Assembly (NCBI GenBank): GCA_002346645.1
Contig: DEAD01000016.1
Coordinates: 61,394-125,393, forward strand
Length of the DNA stretch: 64,000 nucleotides
Source: Dehalococcoidia bacterium UBA2991
GTDB lineage: Bacteria > Chloroflexota > Dehalococcoidia > Tepidiformales > Tepidiformaceae
Direction of reading: 5' to 3'
The position numbers and the translations under genes are program-made. Of this stretch, positions 43,844-52,610 are shown one piece after another. The notes beneath the pieces are model-generated. The model was not told the DNA's origin, did no database searches, and saw only the letters and a program-made list of their open reading frames with translations. Every line of letters starts with the position of its first letter. The stretch's first letter is position 1.

Positions 43844-45346
43844 GTGTCTTCTTTCGCTACGGTTCCTGAACTACTTGCCGTTGGTATTCCAGATGCGGTT
43901 GCATTGCAAGGTGATGGGGAGAGTGAGGCCACCTTTGCAGAGCTTCGCGAGGCGGTAGAAGGACTAGCTGGCCAGCTGCGTAGCGTTGGGATCACTCCTG
44001 GTGCTCGAGTCGGCATCGTCCTTCCCAATAGCCCAGGGATGGCCGTGGTTTTTCTTGCTGCCGCCACTGCTGGTACAGCAGCCCCGCTCAACCCTCGCTA
44101 CGGTGAAGAGGAGCTAACCCTCTCGTTCAAGGAGCTCGACGTTCGCGTCGTGGTAACCACTGCCGAGGCAGAAGGGATTCCCTCGATGCCTGGGGTCCGA
44201 CGGCTTGATCTGCAAGGCAATGGGCTCGAGCTGACCCTTACTGAGAATGGCGATGTCATTAGCTTTTCCCCTGGTGTTTCTCCCTCCCCTGATCATCTGG
44301 CGCTGGTGCTTCAGACTTCAGGTACTACTTCTCGCCCAAAAACAGTACCCCTTACCCACGCCAATCTCGCTGTTTCCGCGGGAAATATTGCAGAGTCTCT
44401 GGGACTTACGTCTGCGGATCGCTGTTTGCTGGTAATGCCGCTTTTCCACATACACGGGCTCATTGCAGGTCTGCTGGCACCTCTCTCTACTGGTGGTGCA
44501 ATCGCCTGCCCTGGTGACTTCAATGCCTTCCGTTTCTTTGAGTGGCTCGATGCGTTTGAGCCTAGTTGGTACACCGCTGTTCCTACCATGCACCAGCTTG
44601 TACTTTCTCGTGCAGAACGGCATGCCGAGGTTCTTCAACGCACCCGCTTGCGCTTTGTACGCTCTTCCTCTGCCCCCTTGCCGCCAGTAGTTCTGGAGCG
44701 GATTGAGGAGTTATTTGGGGCTCCCATGATTGAGGCATACGGTATGACTGAGGCGTCACACCAGATGGCTGCTCAACCTATTCCGCCGGGGCTCCGTAAG
44801 CTCGGAGCTGTTGGCCGTCCGACCGGCATTGAGATGGCTATTCTCGACGCCAGCGGCGGTAGCTTAGTTGCCAATGAACGTGGCGAGGTCTGCATCCGTG
44901 GGGCGAGCGTGACCGATGGCTACGAGGCTAATGCAGAGGCCAACGCAGAGGCCTTCACTGCTACTGGCTGGTTCCGTACCGGCGATGAGGGTTATCTCGA
45001 CGAGGATGGCTACCTCTTTCTTACCGGACGCCTAAAAGAGCTTATCAATCGAGGTGGTGAGAAGGTTGCACCTCGTGAGATTGAGGAAGTAATTCTTCGT
45101 CATCCTGCTGTCCGCCAGGCTGTTTGTTTCGCACTTTCCCACGCTACCCTTGGAGAGGACGTGGCAGCAGCAGTGGTTCCCGAACCTGAAAGTGACCTTG
45201 ACGAAGCTGCTGTTCGAGATCTCTGCGGTCAGCATCTGGCTGCTTTCAAGGTACCCCGTACTGTGATCTTTGTAGATGAGATCCCAGTAGGGCCTACAGG
45301 GAAACTACAGCGGATTGGTTTGGCCGAACGTCTTGGTCTTGAATAA
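43844..45346 (+). CDS. AMP-dependent acyl-CoA synthetase/ligase
   Basis: Activates a carboxylic acid as acyl-AMP and transfers it to CoA. The protein is 500 aa from GTG at 43844, 1 nt after the preceding stop; longer upstream frames lie over that gene. Motifs are LVLQTSGTTSRPKTVPLTH (ATP-binding loop), EAYGMTEASHQMAAQP, GWFRTGDEGYLDEDGYLFL, GRLKELINRGGEKVAPREIE, and the catalytic Lys in PVGPTGKLQR. The overall pattern resembles the oxalyl-CoA/medium-chain group, but the substrate cannot be fixed. It is probably in one operon with the AhpD-like gene and the enoyl-CoA hydratase. Confidence 0.9.
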   Translation: MSSFATVPELLAVGIPDAVALQGDGESEATFAELREAVEGLAGQLRSVGITPGARVGIVLPNSPGMAVVFLAAATAGTAAPLNPRYGEEELTLSFKELDVRVVVTTAEAEGIPSMPGVRRLDLQGNGLELTLTENGDVISFSPGVSPSPDHLALVLQTSGTTSRPKTVPLTHANLAVSAGNIAESLGLTSADRCLLVMPLFHIHGLIAGLLAPLSTGGAIACPGDFNAFRFFEWLDAFEPSWYTAVPTMHQLVLSRAERHAEVLQRTRLRFVRSSSAPLPPVVLERIEELFGAPMIEAYGMTEASHQMAAQPIPPGLRKLGAVGRPTGIEMAILDASGGSLVANERGEVCIRGASVTDGYEANAEANAEAFTATGWFRTGDEGYLDEDGYLFLTGRLKELINRGGEKVAPREIEEVILRHPAVRQAVCFALSHATLGEDVAAAVVPEPESDLDEAAVRDLCGQHLAAFKVPRTVIFVDEIPVGPTGKLQRIGLAERLGLE

Positions 45347-45409
45347 AAAGGAATCCTCTTCCCCAGCACTCCTATAATTCCTTGTATACGAAATTCCAGG
45401 AGGGACCTT

Positions 45410-46306
45410 ATGCCTGAGTATGAGAACTTGCTCCTCGACCGTGTCGGTACCGACGGGCGCGTCGGACGGATCACCCTCAATCGCCCTGAAAAGATGAATG
45501 CTCTCTCGCAGGAGCTCCTCTTTGAATTCAACGGGGCTCTTCACGATTACGAGGCTGATGACAGTGTGCGGGTCATCATCATCAAAGGTGCGGGCCGCTG
45601 TTTTAGCGCTGGCTATGATCTCACCCCACCCCAGGGCCGTGGTGCTGATGCTGTTGTCCGGCGCCATCGTGCGGTTGACGAACAAGGCCGTCGTCTTCTT
45701 TGGAACATGCGCACTGGTATGCAGCAAATCACCGACATACAGATGTACTACTGGAATATGGCCAAGGTGACCATCGCCCAGCTGCATGGCTACGCTCTCG
45801 CGGGTGGCTGTGAAATGGCAATGATGTCCGACATGGTTACTGCTGCGGAAGATGTTCGTATAGGACACCCCGGAGTTCGTGGCCTCGGAGTAGCTCGGAA
45901 TGGGGCTATCTTTCCTTTTGTTCTCGGTATGCGTAAGGCCAAAGAGCTCTACTACACAGGCGATAACGTTACTGGTACCGAAGCCGAGGAGATTGGCATG
46001 GTCAACTATGCTTGGCCTGCGGACGAGCTTGAGGACCGCACAACTGCGTTCGCTGACCGAATTGCTAACCTAAGCGCTGATCACCTGGCGATAGCGAAGA
46101 CCAGCATGAACCGCTTTTACGAAAACATGGGCATCTACTCATCTATCCGTAGCTCCACCGATCTCGATGCCGCTGGCCAGTTCACTGCTCAGGCCTATGC
46201 CTGGCAGGATCGTACTAGTAAGGCTATGGAAAGCGGGGGCGGATTGAAGGAAGCGCTCGATTGGAGAGATGGTCCCTATCGAGATTACCGCGCGAGCAGC
46301 CGATAG
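45410..46306 (+). CDS. Enoyl-CoA hydratase/isomerase family protein
   Basis: 298 aa crotonase-fold protein acting on an acyl-CoA thioester. VGRITLNRPEKMNALSQEL and IIIKGAGRCFSAGYDL form the first part of the CoA and oxyanion site. QLHGYALAGGCEMAMMSDMV forms the second. A longer than usual insert (QGRGADAVVRRHRAVDEQGRRL) precedes the helix with MQQITDIQMYYW, and the C-terminal region is extended. AGGAGGGA precedes the ATG. Substrate unknown; context with an acyl-CoA ligase suggests a carboxylic-acid degradation route. Confidence 0.9.
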   Translation: MPEYENLLLDRVGTDGRVGRITLNRPEKMNALSQELLFEFNGALHDYEADDSVRVIIIKGAGRCFSAGYDLTPPQGRGADAVVRRHRAVDEQGRRLLWNMRTGMQQITDIQMYYWNMAKVTIAQLHGYALAGGCEMAMMSDMVTAAEDVRIGHPGVRGLGVARNGAIFPFVLGMRKAKELYYTGDNVTGTEAEEIGMVNYAWPADELEDRTTAFADRIANLSADHLAIAKTSMNRFYENMGIYSSIRSSTDLDAAGQFTAQAYAWQDRTSKAMESGGGLKEALDWRDGPYRDYRASSR

Positions 46307-46321
46307 GGAGAAGTCTTACAG

Positions 46322-46870
46322 CTAGTAAGCGAGGCCTTCCTTTCCCAGTAGGGACCGGGCAAAGGAGGCGCGGCCTAGGTGTCCGTTCGCGTGCCCGATG
46401 AGGCCGTGTCCGATCGCCTCCATACGAGATATCTCTCCCCATGGCCGGAACAGTTGGAAAGTGGTTAGGTATTCGTCGCTCATGGCTGCAATGCGTGGAA
46501 CCACCCCATCCCTCAGTGCTTCGGTATAACGGTCGAATTCTTCTGGCCCAGGGAAGCGAAGGTTGTATGCCTCTTCTGGTGTCATATTTGTGCCCTGTTC
46601 GACCCGTGGTAGTTGCCAGCTTTGGTCGAATCCCTGCGTTAGCCAGATGGGTTGGTCCCGGTCAAAAGCGAAGTGAATGATGTTGTCGATCGTGCGCTGT
46701 ACGTGCCATACATCGAAGGCTATTGAGTTTGTCCGCCGGTTTTGTGTGTCGCAAAGCTCTTCGTAGGTCAAGCCGGATACTGCCTGTTTGCAGTAGTCGA
46801 GTACTCTTTCGACTAGCCGCGCGTACTGCGCTTGCACCGTGGCATCGACTCCCATGCCGGACATCGTCAT
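46322..46870 (-). CDS. DinB-superfamily protein
   Basis: 182 aa four-helix bundle. Metal-ligand histidines are in NSIAFDVWHVQRTIDN and GHGLIGHANGHLGRASFARS, the DinB/DUF664 pattern. The start is ATG at 46870, or 46864; the first overlaps the upstream hydrolase stop as ATGA, which suggests translational coupling. Function unknown; DinB relatives include thiol-dependent transferases. Confidence 0.8.
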   Translation of the reverse strand: MTMSGMGVDATVQAQYARLVERVLDYCKQAVSGLTYEELCDTQNRRTNSIAFDVWHVQRTIDNIIHFAFDRDQPIWLTQGFDQSWQLPRVEQGTNMTPEEAYNLRFPGPEEFDRYTEALRDGVVPRIAAMSDEYLTTFQLFRPWGEISRMEAIGHGLIGHANGHLGRASFARSLLGKEGLAY

Positions 46871-47721
46871 GGGGTGTGCTCTTTAAGAAAGCTGCGAATG
46901 ATTTCGATAGTTTCTGTTACCTTTGCTTCGCTGCGGCAGTCCACGTCTAGGCAGAGAGCATTTTTTGCATCTCTGCATATCTGCTCGGCGATGCTAGTGG
47001 GGTGGAATTGGTCGCTGCCTGGCAGAATTAGCAGAGGGGTCTCGCAATTCTGTACCCATCCAGCGTCGACGCTAAAGTAAGGTGGTCGGTCTGGCCAGAT
47101 AGCATCTGCGTAAGATTCGATGAGCCGGACGTATGCTGCTGTGGTCATTGCTTGGATCTCCTCACGGAATCCAGCATCGTCGTGAATGCGCCGAGCAAAC
47201 GGTCCCGCCGCGTTGTTCGCCATGAAGATTGGATTCGCTAAGGCTGCTTCAACGACGGCCTGCACCCCTTCGCGTCGCGCTAGAGTGAGAGTCGGCTGAA
47301 ACATGTCCATGAAGGTTTCCAATGAGTTCGTATGGTTCAGCCCTACGGGGTCCTGTCCCACCCCGGCTGTGATGCGGGCCGGAGCTTCTTGGGCGATGCG
47401 GAGAATGTAGGCAACCCCGATGCAACCCCCATAGGTGTGTGCTTGGGCTGCGCCGATGTCGTCGAGGACTGCAATCTGGTCGGCCACCAGTACGTCGTAG
47501 GGCGCTGGCCTAGCGGGAGCAGGACTCTTGCCAGCATTTCGTTGGTCCATTCCGATAACCATGAAGTCTGACGCGAATTCTTTGATTGGGTTGATTGCGC
47601 TAATCGACCAAAAGTCAATCTCGCTATTCACTCCACCCGGTGCGAAGCACAGCAAGGGGAATCCGTTGCCAAATGTTTCGTAATGGATGACTGCTCCGTC
47701 GGGTCGCTCAATATCCGGCAT
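46867..47721 (-). CDS. Alpha/beta-hydrolase-fold protein with Cys nucleophile
   Basis: 284 aa from ATG at 47721 with GGAGG upstream. The fold is clear: LLCFAPGG oxyanion loop, MVIGMDQRNAGKSPAP, the nucleophile elbow TYGGCIGVAYIL and the acid-site strand PLLILPGSDQFHP. The nucleophile is Cys (C100), not Ser, and I see no conserved catalytic His near the C-terminus, where the sequence reads DVDCRSEAKVTET. It may be a dienelactone-hydrolase-like Cys enzyme or a non-catalytic relative. Confidence 0.82.
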   Translation of the reverse strand: MPDIERPDGAVIHYETFGNGFPLLCFAPGGVNSEIDFWSISAINPIKEFASDFMVIGMDQRNAGKSPAPARPAPYDVLVADQIAVLDDIGAAQAHTYGGCIGVAYILRIAQEAPARITAGVGQDPVGLNHTNSLETFMDMFQPTLTLARREGVQAVVEAALANPIFMANNAAGPFARRIHDDAGFREEIQAMTTAAYVRLIESYADAIWPDRPPYFSVDAGWVQNCETPLLILPGSDQFHPTSIAEQICRDAKNALCLDVDCRSEAKVTETIEIIRSFLKEHTP

Positions 47722-47882
47722 ACACCACCTCCAGCGCACCGGATTCTATCTTCTCTAGGAGGAAGCCTCGCACTCGAGTCTTTGGGTTGAGTGCATTGAC
47801 GGCTTGGCGTTCTCCGTCTCACTTAAGGGGCGTATGGAGAATGCCGCCCAAAGACCAGGCTGCAAATGGCTAGCAGTCCAGA

Positions 47883-47907
47883 GAAAAAAGCGGCGCTAAG
47901 GCTTTTC
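47883..47907 (-). terminator. Intrinsic terminator after rplL
   Basis: On the reverse strand, AAAAGC and GCTTTTTT flank a short loop (CTTAGCGCC), followed by TCTC, about 20-40 nt after the rplL stop. The stem is short (6 bp), but the U-tract is good. Confidence 0.6.
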
Positions 47908-47924
47908 TACCGTGAGGTGCAGAC

Positions 47925-48317
47925 TTACTCGACGGCTATGGTAGCGCCTGCCTCTTCAAGCTTGCCCTTGATCTCGTCGGCCTCTTCCTTGGAGATGCCT
48001 TCCTTAACCTTGGCAGGAGCACCCTCAACGAGTTCCTTGGCCTCTTTGAGGCCTAGGCCGGTCACGACCTCGCGAACGGCCTTGATCACATTGATCTTCT
48101 TCTCGCCAAAGTCCTTTAGGACAACGTCGAACTCTGCCTTTTCTTCACTTCCTGCTCCCGCACCTTCGCCACCGGCAGCAGGAGCTGCTGCTGCCATCAT
48201 CATGGGTGCGGCTGCTGTGATGTCGAACTCCTCTTCTATTGCCTTGTTAAGGTCACGGAGCTCTAGCAGCGTCATGTCTTTAATGATTTCCAGGGCTTCT
48301 TCGATCTTAGTAGCCAT
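47925..48317 (-). CDS. rplL: 50S ribosomal protein L7/L12
   Basis: Stalk protein that recruits translation factors, 130 aa from ATG at 48317. It has an N-terminal dimerisation helix (IEEALEIIKDMTLLELRDLNKAI), an Ala/Gly hinge (APMMMAAAAPAAGGEGAGAG) and the C-terminal domain with KINVIKAVREVVTGLGLKEAK and LVEGAPAKVKEGISKEEA. It follows rplJ by 46 nt on the reverse strand. Confidence 0.97.
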   Translation of the reverse strand: MATKIEEALEIIKDMTLLELRDLNKAIEEEFDITAAAPMMMAAAAPAAGGEGAGAGSEEKAEFDVVLKDFGEKKINVIKAVREVVTGLGLKEAKELVEGAPAKVKEGISKEEADEIKGKLEEAGATIAVE

Positions 48318-48363
48318 TGCAGTTCTCCTTTGATATGTGTGGCATTTCTGGTGGAAGGAGCCG

Positions 48364-48897
48364 CTAGGCGGCTTCACCCTCTTCTAGCTGGTTGGCGCGG
48401 GCTTCGACGAGTCCACTGAAGTCGCGCAGTGTGGTTTGTAGAAGACTTGAGAGATTCTGGACCGGCGATTGCAGTTTCCCCATGATCTGAGCTAGGAGCT
48501 CATCCTTCGAGGGGATCTTGGCAAGTTCCTCCACTTCGGCGGCGCTCAGCAGCCGACCTTCGAGCCAGCCCCCGTGAATGGGGAGTTCTAGCCGCTCTGC
48601 CTGCAGGTACTCCATCAACAGACGCGCTGGTGCAACGGGATCGCCGTAGCCAAGTGTCAGTGTGGTAGGACCTTTCAGGAGTTCAGCTAATTCCGGACGC
48701 CCGGACTCCTCAGCAGCCAGCTTTGCGAGAGAATTCTTGACGACGCGAATTCGCACGTCAGCGGAACCAAGAGCCCGGCGCAATGCTTGGAAGGCTTGCA
48801 CGTCGAGACCGCTGTGGTCGCTTCCTATAGCAACCTCAGCCCGCTCTAGGTCCTGCTTGATTTCGGCGACGAGCGCCACTTTCTTCGCGGCAGGCAC
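48364..48897 (-). CDS. rplJ: 50S ribosomal protein L10
   Basis: Base of the L7/L12 stalk, 177 aa, GTG start with GGAG upstream. KKVALVAEIKQDLERAEVAI, VQAFQALRRALGSADVRIRVVKN-type residues and LLKGPTTLTLGYGDPVAPARLL fit the family. The C-terminal helix carries L7/L12 binding. It is on the opposite strand from rplK-rplA. Confidence 0.95.
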   Translation of the reverse strand: MPAAKKVALVAEIKQDLERAEVAIGSDHSGLDVQAFQALRRALGSADVRIRVVKNSLAKLAAEESGRPELAELLKGPTTLTLGYGDPVAPARLLMEYLQAERLELPIHGGWLEGRLLSAAEVEELAKIPSKDELLAQIMGKLQSPVQNLSSLLQTTLRDFSGLVEARANQLEEGEAA

Positions 48898-49020
48898 GAA
48901 AGAAACTCCAGTCCAGCGAAGGGGAGAGAGGAATGCGAGTGGCGCGCGTTTAGGCGCTCTCCTCGCGCATCGCCTCGACAGGCGCCTATTTGTTTAAGGC
49001 TTATCCCCACTGGGGACCTG
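48898..49020 (-). promoter_or_regulatory. Probable L10 leader RNA
   Basis: The region upstream of rplJ contains a 7-bp TAGGCGC/GCGCCTA inverted repeat (48951-48957/48982-48988) with internal GC pairing, and a TCCCC-ACT-GGGGA hairpin (49004-49016). L10-L12 autoregulates rplJ-rplL through such leaders in many bacteria. The assignment rests on position and structure, not on a conserved sequence I can match. Confidence 0.45.
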
Positions 49021-49084
49021 AGGTCTCCGGCAATCGCTTGCGGACCCAAGGGTACGATGCGGTACGAATACGGGGAAGGGTTTG

Positions 49085-49675
49085 CTATGGGCCACCTGGA
49101 AGGGCTGTAGTCACTCCTGTTATTTGGTCCGTGCCCAGGTGCGAGGTCGAGCCCGCTGCTACAAGAATTAGTTGTCCTTCGACTACATTGATTGTGGTAA
49201 TTGAGGTATTACCGATCTTAACTGGAACTACTCGATCGTCGTCTAGCGCCTTGCCGATGGCCGCACAAATGGCGATGTAATGAGTCACAACAATGATGTC
49301 GGTGCCGTCGTTTCCGAGAGCAATCAGAGTTGAGATGACACGACTGTACCAGGCCTGGAGAGTTTCACTCTGCTTGCTCCAATGGCCGTCCATAAAAGGC
49401 CCAATGATCTTCTTTCGTTCTTTGGGGGAAAGGGAGGGATCGAATACTTCGGCGACCTCATGCCGGATCTCAGGATCGAGACCAAAGACTTCTGTAAGTG
49501 GATTCGCTGTCTCTCGTGTGCGGCGCAAGGGCGAGACGATAAGCCGCGCTGGTGCCAGGTGCTTCAGAGTCTCTGCAGTTAGCAAGGCCTGCTGATGCCC
49601 GAGCGGGGCCAGCCCCGGGTCGAGGTCATCGAGCCCGGCGGAGGCCAAGCCGTGACGGATCAAATAAAGGGTCAC
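49085..49675 (-). CDS. Histidine-phosphatase (phosphoglycerate-mutase-like) protein
   Basis: 196 aa from GTG at 49675, where the family sequence begins (TLYLIRHGLASAG with the catalytic RHG). SPLRRTRETANPLTEVFG and VVTHYIAICAAIGKAL give the second Arg and His. NTSITTINVVEGQL ends the domain. The phosphomonoester substrate is unknown. It begins 7 nt after the CitE-like gene and is probably cotranscribed with it. Confidence 0.88.
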   Translation of the reverse strand: MTLYLIRHGLASAGLDDLDPGLAPLGHQQALLTAETLKHLAPARLIVSPLRRTRETANPLTEVFGLDPEIRHEVAEVFDPSLSPKERKKIIGPFMDGHWSKQSETLQAWYSRVISTLIALGNDGTDIIVVTHYIAICAAIGKALDDDRVVPVKIGNTSITTINVVEGQLILVAAGSTSHLGTDQITGVTTALPGGP

Positions 49676-49682
49676 GCCGCGC

Positions 49683-50681
49683 TTAGGAGACGTTTTCGCT
49701 GAAAAACATCTTCTCGACTTCATCCGAGAGCTTGACGTTCATCAGTCGAGCGCGCTGCAGTGCTTCCCAGTAGTAGCGATAGGTAGCGCGGTCATGCAGG
49801 TCTCCCTCGTGCTGGATTGGCCCCCAATCAGCTTCGTAGGCTTTCAACATGATCGCCTCTCCCAGTGCAACCTCTGGTGCTTCAGGAGCCATGGCACGGG
49901 TAATTGGTTCGATCTGGGCAGGGTATATCGACCACTGTCGCATGAAGCCGAACTCTTCTCGGGCACGTCGAGCATCTCCATAGATCACCTCTTCGTCGCG
50001 CAGTTCAAGCGTCACGTTATGCGCTGGTACCACGCCATGTGCCAGTGCTGCTGCTACGACCTCGCCCTTGGCCCGGCGGATGAGCTGATGGTTGAATTGC
50101 CCTGGCGAGCGCATTGCTGCGGCTGGAATAGTCCCGTGATGAGCCGAGACGAAGTCCATTAGCCCAAAGTCCAAAACTTGGACGTTCGGCAGAGCGGCAA
50201 GTGCCCAAGCATCGTGTAAGGCACCATGTGTCTCTACCAGGATGTGAATGGGAATTTCGCGGTTGATGCCTGCTTTCTGGGTGCGCTCGCGGATGTATTC
50301 GATCATTTCGTCGCCCTGGGTCGCATCAGTGCATTTAGGGACGGTGATGTAGGCCACCCGGTCCGCGGCCTCACCAACCACGATGTCGACGTCCGAGCGC
50401 CAGTTGGGGAGGGTGTAATCGTGGATACGGACTCCTGACATGTTGTACTTGTTTTCCGGGCTGCTCTGCATCCGTGCGGCCATCTGTGCGTGATTCTGTT
50501 CCTCGCCGGTAGGAGCGCCGTCCTCAAGGTCCATAGTGATGTCGAAGACGCCACCCATTTCTTGCTGGAGTTCGAATGCTTTCTGAATGCGCTGTTCCGT
50601 CCCTGCAAAATGCTCGCAGGACGGAATCACAGGCATCAAAGGCTCACCTTCGAAAAGGGCTTCATTCGGATGTCGGGGCAT
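49683..50681 (-). CDS. HpcH/HpaI aldolase/CitE-like (citryl- or malyl-CoA lyase family) protein
   Basis: 332 aa TIM-barrel lyase that cleaves or forms a C-C bond in a beta-hydroxyacyl-CoA or related compound. FDITMDLEDGAP holds the metal-binding acidic pair. VRIHDYTLPNWRSDVDIVVG and YITVPKCTDATQGDEMIEYI follow, then the metal-ligand Glu in HILVETHGALHDAW and LDFGLMDFVSAHHG, whose Asp is the usual partner. RQWSIYPAQIEPITRAMAP is the CoA-site end. Citrate-lyase partner subunits are absent, so a malyl-CoA-type or unknown role is more likely. Confidence 0.85.
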   Translation of the reverse strand: MPRHPNEALFEGEPLMPVIPSCEHFAGTEQRIQKAFELQQEMGGVFDITMDLEDGAPTGEEQNHAQMAARMQSSPENKYNMSGVRIHDYTLPNWRSDVDIVVGEAADRVAYITVPKCTDATQGDEMIEYIRERTQKAGINREIPIHILVETHGALHDAWALAALPNVQVLDFGLMDFVSAHHGTIPAAAMRSPGQFNHQLIRRAKGEVVAAALAHGVVPAHNVTLELRDEEVIYGDARRAREEFGFMRQWSIYPAQIEPITRAMAPEAPEVALGEAIMLKAYEADWGPIQHEGDLHDRATYRYYWEALQRARLMNVKLSDEVEKMFFSENVS

Positions 50682-50775
50682 TAAAACGTCTCCCTGATGT
50701 TGCTATTGGTAATTACAAAGTGCGCGAGCAAGTATCAGCCTTCAGCTCGCCACGGTCACGCTCTAGGGTAGTTCT

Positions 50776-51048
50776 CTACTCCCATTCTGTAAGTGCAATG
50801 TCGATTGCCTCGTTGATGACTTTTGCAGTTTCTGTTGGCACTGTTTTACCAAGGTCAGCTAGGCGGGCTCCTATATATAGACGTGCCGACTCCACGCTAT
50901 ACACGTCGTCACTCGTTGCCGCTTCTTTAAGAAGCGCTCGTGAGAAACGAATCGGGTCGTTGGCAATGGCCTGCCCTGCCTCACTGAGGTCGGTAAACGG
51001 CTCTTCCAGCATCCTGCATAGTTGGGTTAAATGTATCTCGTCGGACAC
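50776..51048 (-). CDS. Small helical protein of unknown function
   Basis: 90 aa, GTG start. Acidic and predicted all-alpha (LTQLCRMLEEPFTDLSEAGQ, then TETAKVINEAIDIALTEWE). No signal peptide, membrane segment or known motif. It sits between the zinc-ribbon protein and the CitE-like gene on the same strand, 22 nt after the former. Confidence 0.55.
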   Translation of the reverse strand: MSDEIHLTQLCRMLEEPFTDLSEAGQAIANDPIRFSRALLKEAATSDDVYSVESARLYIGARLADLGKTVPTETAKVINEAIDIALTEWE

Positions 51049-51070
51049 GGGTTTCCCGCCCTTAAACTGG

Positions 51071-51430
51071 CTATCGAGGGGGGGCTTCCTGCCGGGGCGG
51101 GCGAATCTTGTTATAGCAGGTGCTGCAGTAGACGGGACGGTCCCCCCGAGGCTGAAATGGAACTTCAGTCATCTGGCCGCAGTCGGCGCAGGCGGCAGGG
51201 TGCATTTGGCGGGGAGTCTTTCCCCCAAAGCTGGCGAAGTTCCCATAGCGTACGTATCCGTCCATCTCCTCCAGTGAGCTACGGTTCGAACGTCTTGACT
51301 GGCGGCATGAAGGACAACGCGAGGGCTCGTTCATCAGCCCTTTGTTCGCGTAGAACTCTTGTTCACCGGCGGTGAATGTGAAACTGGTGCTGCAATCGCG
51401 GCAGACGATTTGCTTATCGGCGTAGGCCAA
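51071..51430 (-). CDS. Zinc-ribbon protein
   Basis: 119 aa, start probably TTG at 51430. It has two treble-clef/ribbon zinc sites: IVCRDCSTSFTFTAGEQEFY with CPSC downstream, and CADCGQMTEVPFQP with YCSTC. The first half (CxDCxxxFxFTxGEQxFYxxKGL) is a small zinc domain widespread in bacteria and often duplicated; nucleic-acid binding is suspected. A cluster of Arg/Ser (RQSRRSNRSS) follows. Confidence 0.78.
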   Translation of the reverse strand: MAYADKQIVCRDCSTSFTFTAGEQEFYANKGLMNEPSRCPSCRQSRRSNRSSLEEMDGYVRYGNFASFGGKTPRQMHPAACADCGQMTEVPFQPRGDRPVYCSTCYNKIRPPRQEAPPR

Positions 51431-51501
51431 GGGCTCAAGGCTCCTTATCTCTGGGTCTCTGATCAGTGTACCAGTCGCTTAGTTTGCAGCCGCCTTTTCT
51501 C

Positions 51502-52437
51502 CTACGCCACCAGTGATACCACTTCCGCGATTTCTTCCGGTGTGAGTTTCCATTCGACTGCGGATACATTCGCCTGGAGTTGCTCCGGCTTTGTCGCACC
51601 CGAAATGACGCTGGCCACGTGTGGTTGGGAAGCTAGCCATCCGATGGCAAGCTCGAGCACCGTGTGGCCGCGATCCCCCGCCCATGCTTCCAGCCGCTCA
51701 AGGGTCAAGAAGTTTTTTTCGGTCAGGATGCCACCGGCGCGGTCGCCCCAGGCGGCAAGCCGCGTACCTTCAGCTGTTTCCTCGCCGGGGCGGTACTTAC
51801 CAGTAAGGAAACCACTTGCGAGAGGGAAGTAGGGCAGGATGCCGAGTCCGTAGCGATTTGCTGCTGGCACAACCTCTGTCTCGACGCTTCGCTCGATTAG
51901 GTTGTAATGATTTTGTGCTGAGATCATCTTTGTGAGGTGGTGCTTGTCTGCCGTCCAGTGTGCCTCACTTATTTGCCACCCCTTGAAATTCGAGTTGCCG
52001 AGGTAGCGCACTTTTCCAGCTCGTACCAGGTCATCAAGTGCCTGGAGGGTTTCTTCGATTGGGGTGTGTGTGTCAGGGATATGCATCTGGTAGAGGTCAA
52101 TGTAGTCCGTACCCAAGCGGCGCAGGCTTGCTTCGCAGGCCTCTGTAATCCAGTGCCGTGAGCCACCTTGACGCATGGGGCCGTCGCCCATGGGAATGGC
52201 GAACTTCGTTGCGATTAAGACCTCGTGGCGGCGTCCTGCTAGTGCTCGCCCCAACATTTCCTCTGAGGCACCCTGGCCATAAACGTCGGCAGTGTCGAAG
52301 AGGGTCACCCCCGCGTCGAGGGCTGCGTTAGTTACCCGTTCCGCAGCTTCATAGTCGATGCGCATACCGAAGTTGTTACAACCTAGTCCCGCTACGGAGA
52401 CATGCAGTCCCGATTGTCCAAGGCGCCGGTATTCCAT
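51502..52437 (-). CDS. Aldo/keto reductase
   Basis: 311 aa NADPH-dependent oxidoreductase. The catalytic tetrad is visible: Asp and Tyr in TLFDTADVYGQGASEE, Lys in VLIATKFAIP and His in DLYQMHIPDTHTP. The nucleotide site is in the C-terminal half (GWLASQPHVASVISGATKPE). The group is the YghZ/Kv-beta-like branch. Substrate unknown. AGGAGG precedes the ATG. Confidence 0.9.
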   Translation of the reverse strand: MEYRRLGQSGLHVSVAGLGCNNFGMRIDYEAAERVTNAALDAGVTLFDTADVYGQGASEEMLGRALAGRRHEVLIATKFAIPMGDGPMRQGGSRHWITEACEASLRRLGTDYIDLYQMHIPDTHTPIEETLQALDDLVRAGKVRYLGNSNFKGWQISEAHWTADKHHLTKMISAQNHYNLIERSVETEVVPAANRYGLGILPYFPLASGFLTGKYRPGEETAEGTRLAAWGDRAGGILTEKNFLTLERLEAWAGDRGHTVLELAIGWLASQPHVASVISGATKPEQLQANVSAVEWKLTPEEIAEVVSLVA

Positions 52438-52610
52438 TAGTTGCCTCCTGCCTAGTCTTGCCCGGTGGGTACCCGAGTATAGGCTGCGCGTTGGTCATGC
52501 GGGTGGGGTTAGGCTTAGAGGAGTTCTTTTAGGGCATAGAGTAAGGTCATGGGATTGGTCAATGAAACCAGTCGTTTCTCCAATAGCTTTTGTTGTGGCT
52601 GAGCGAAGTT

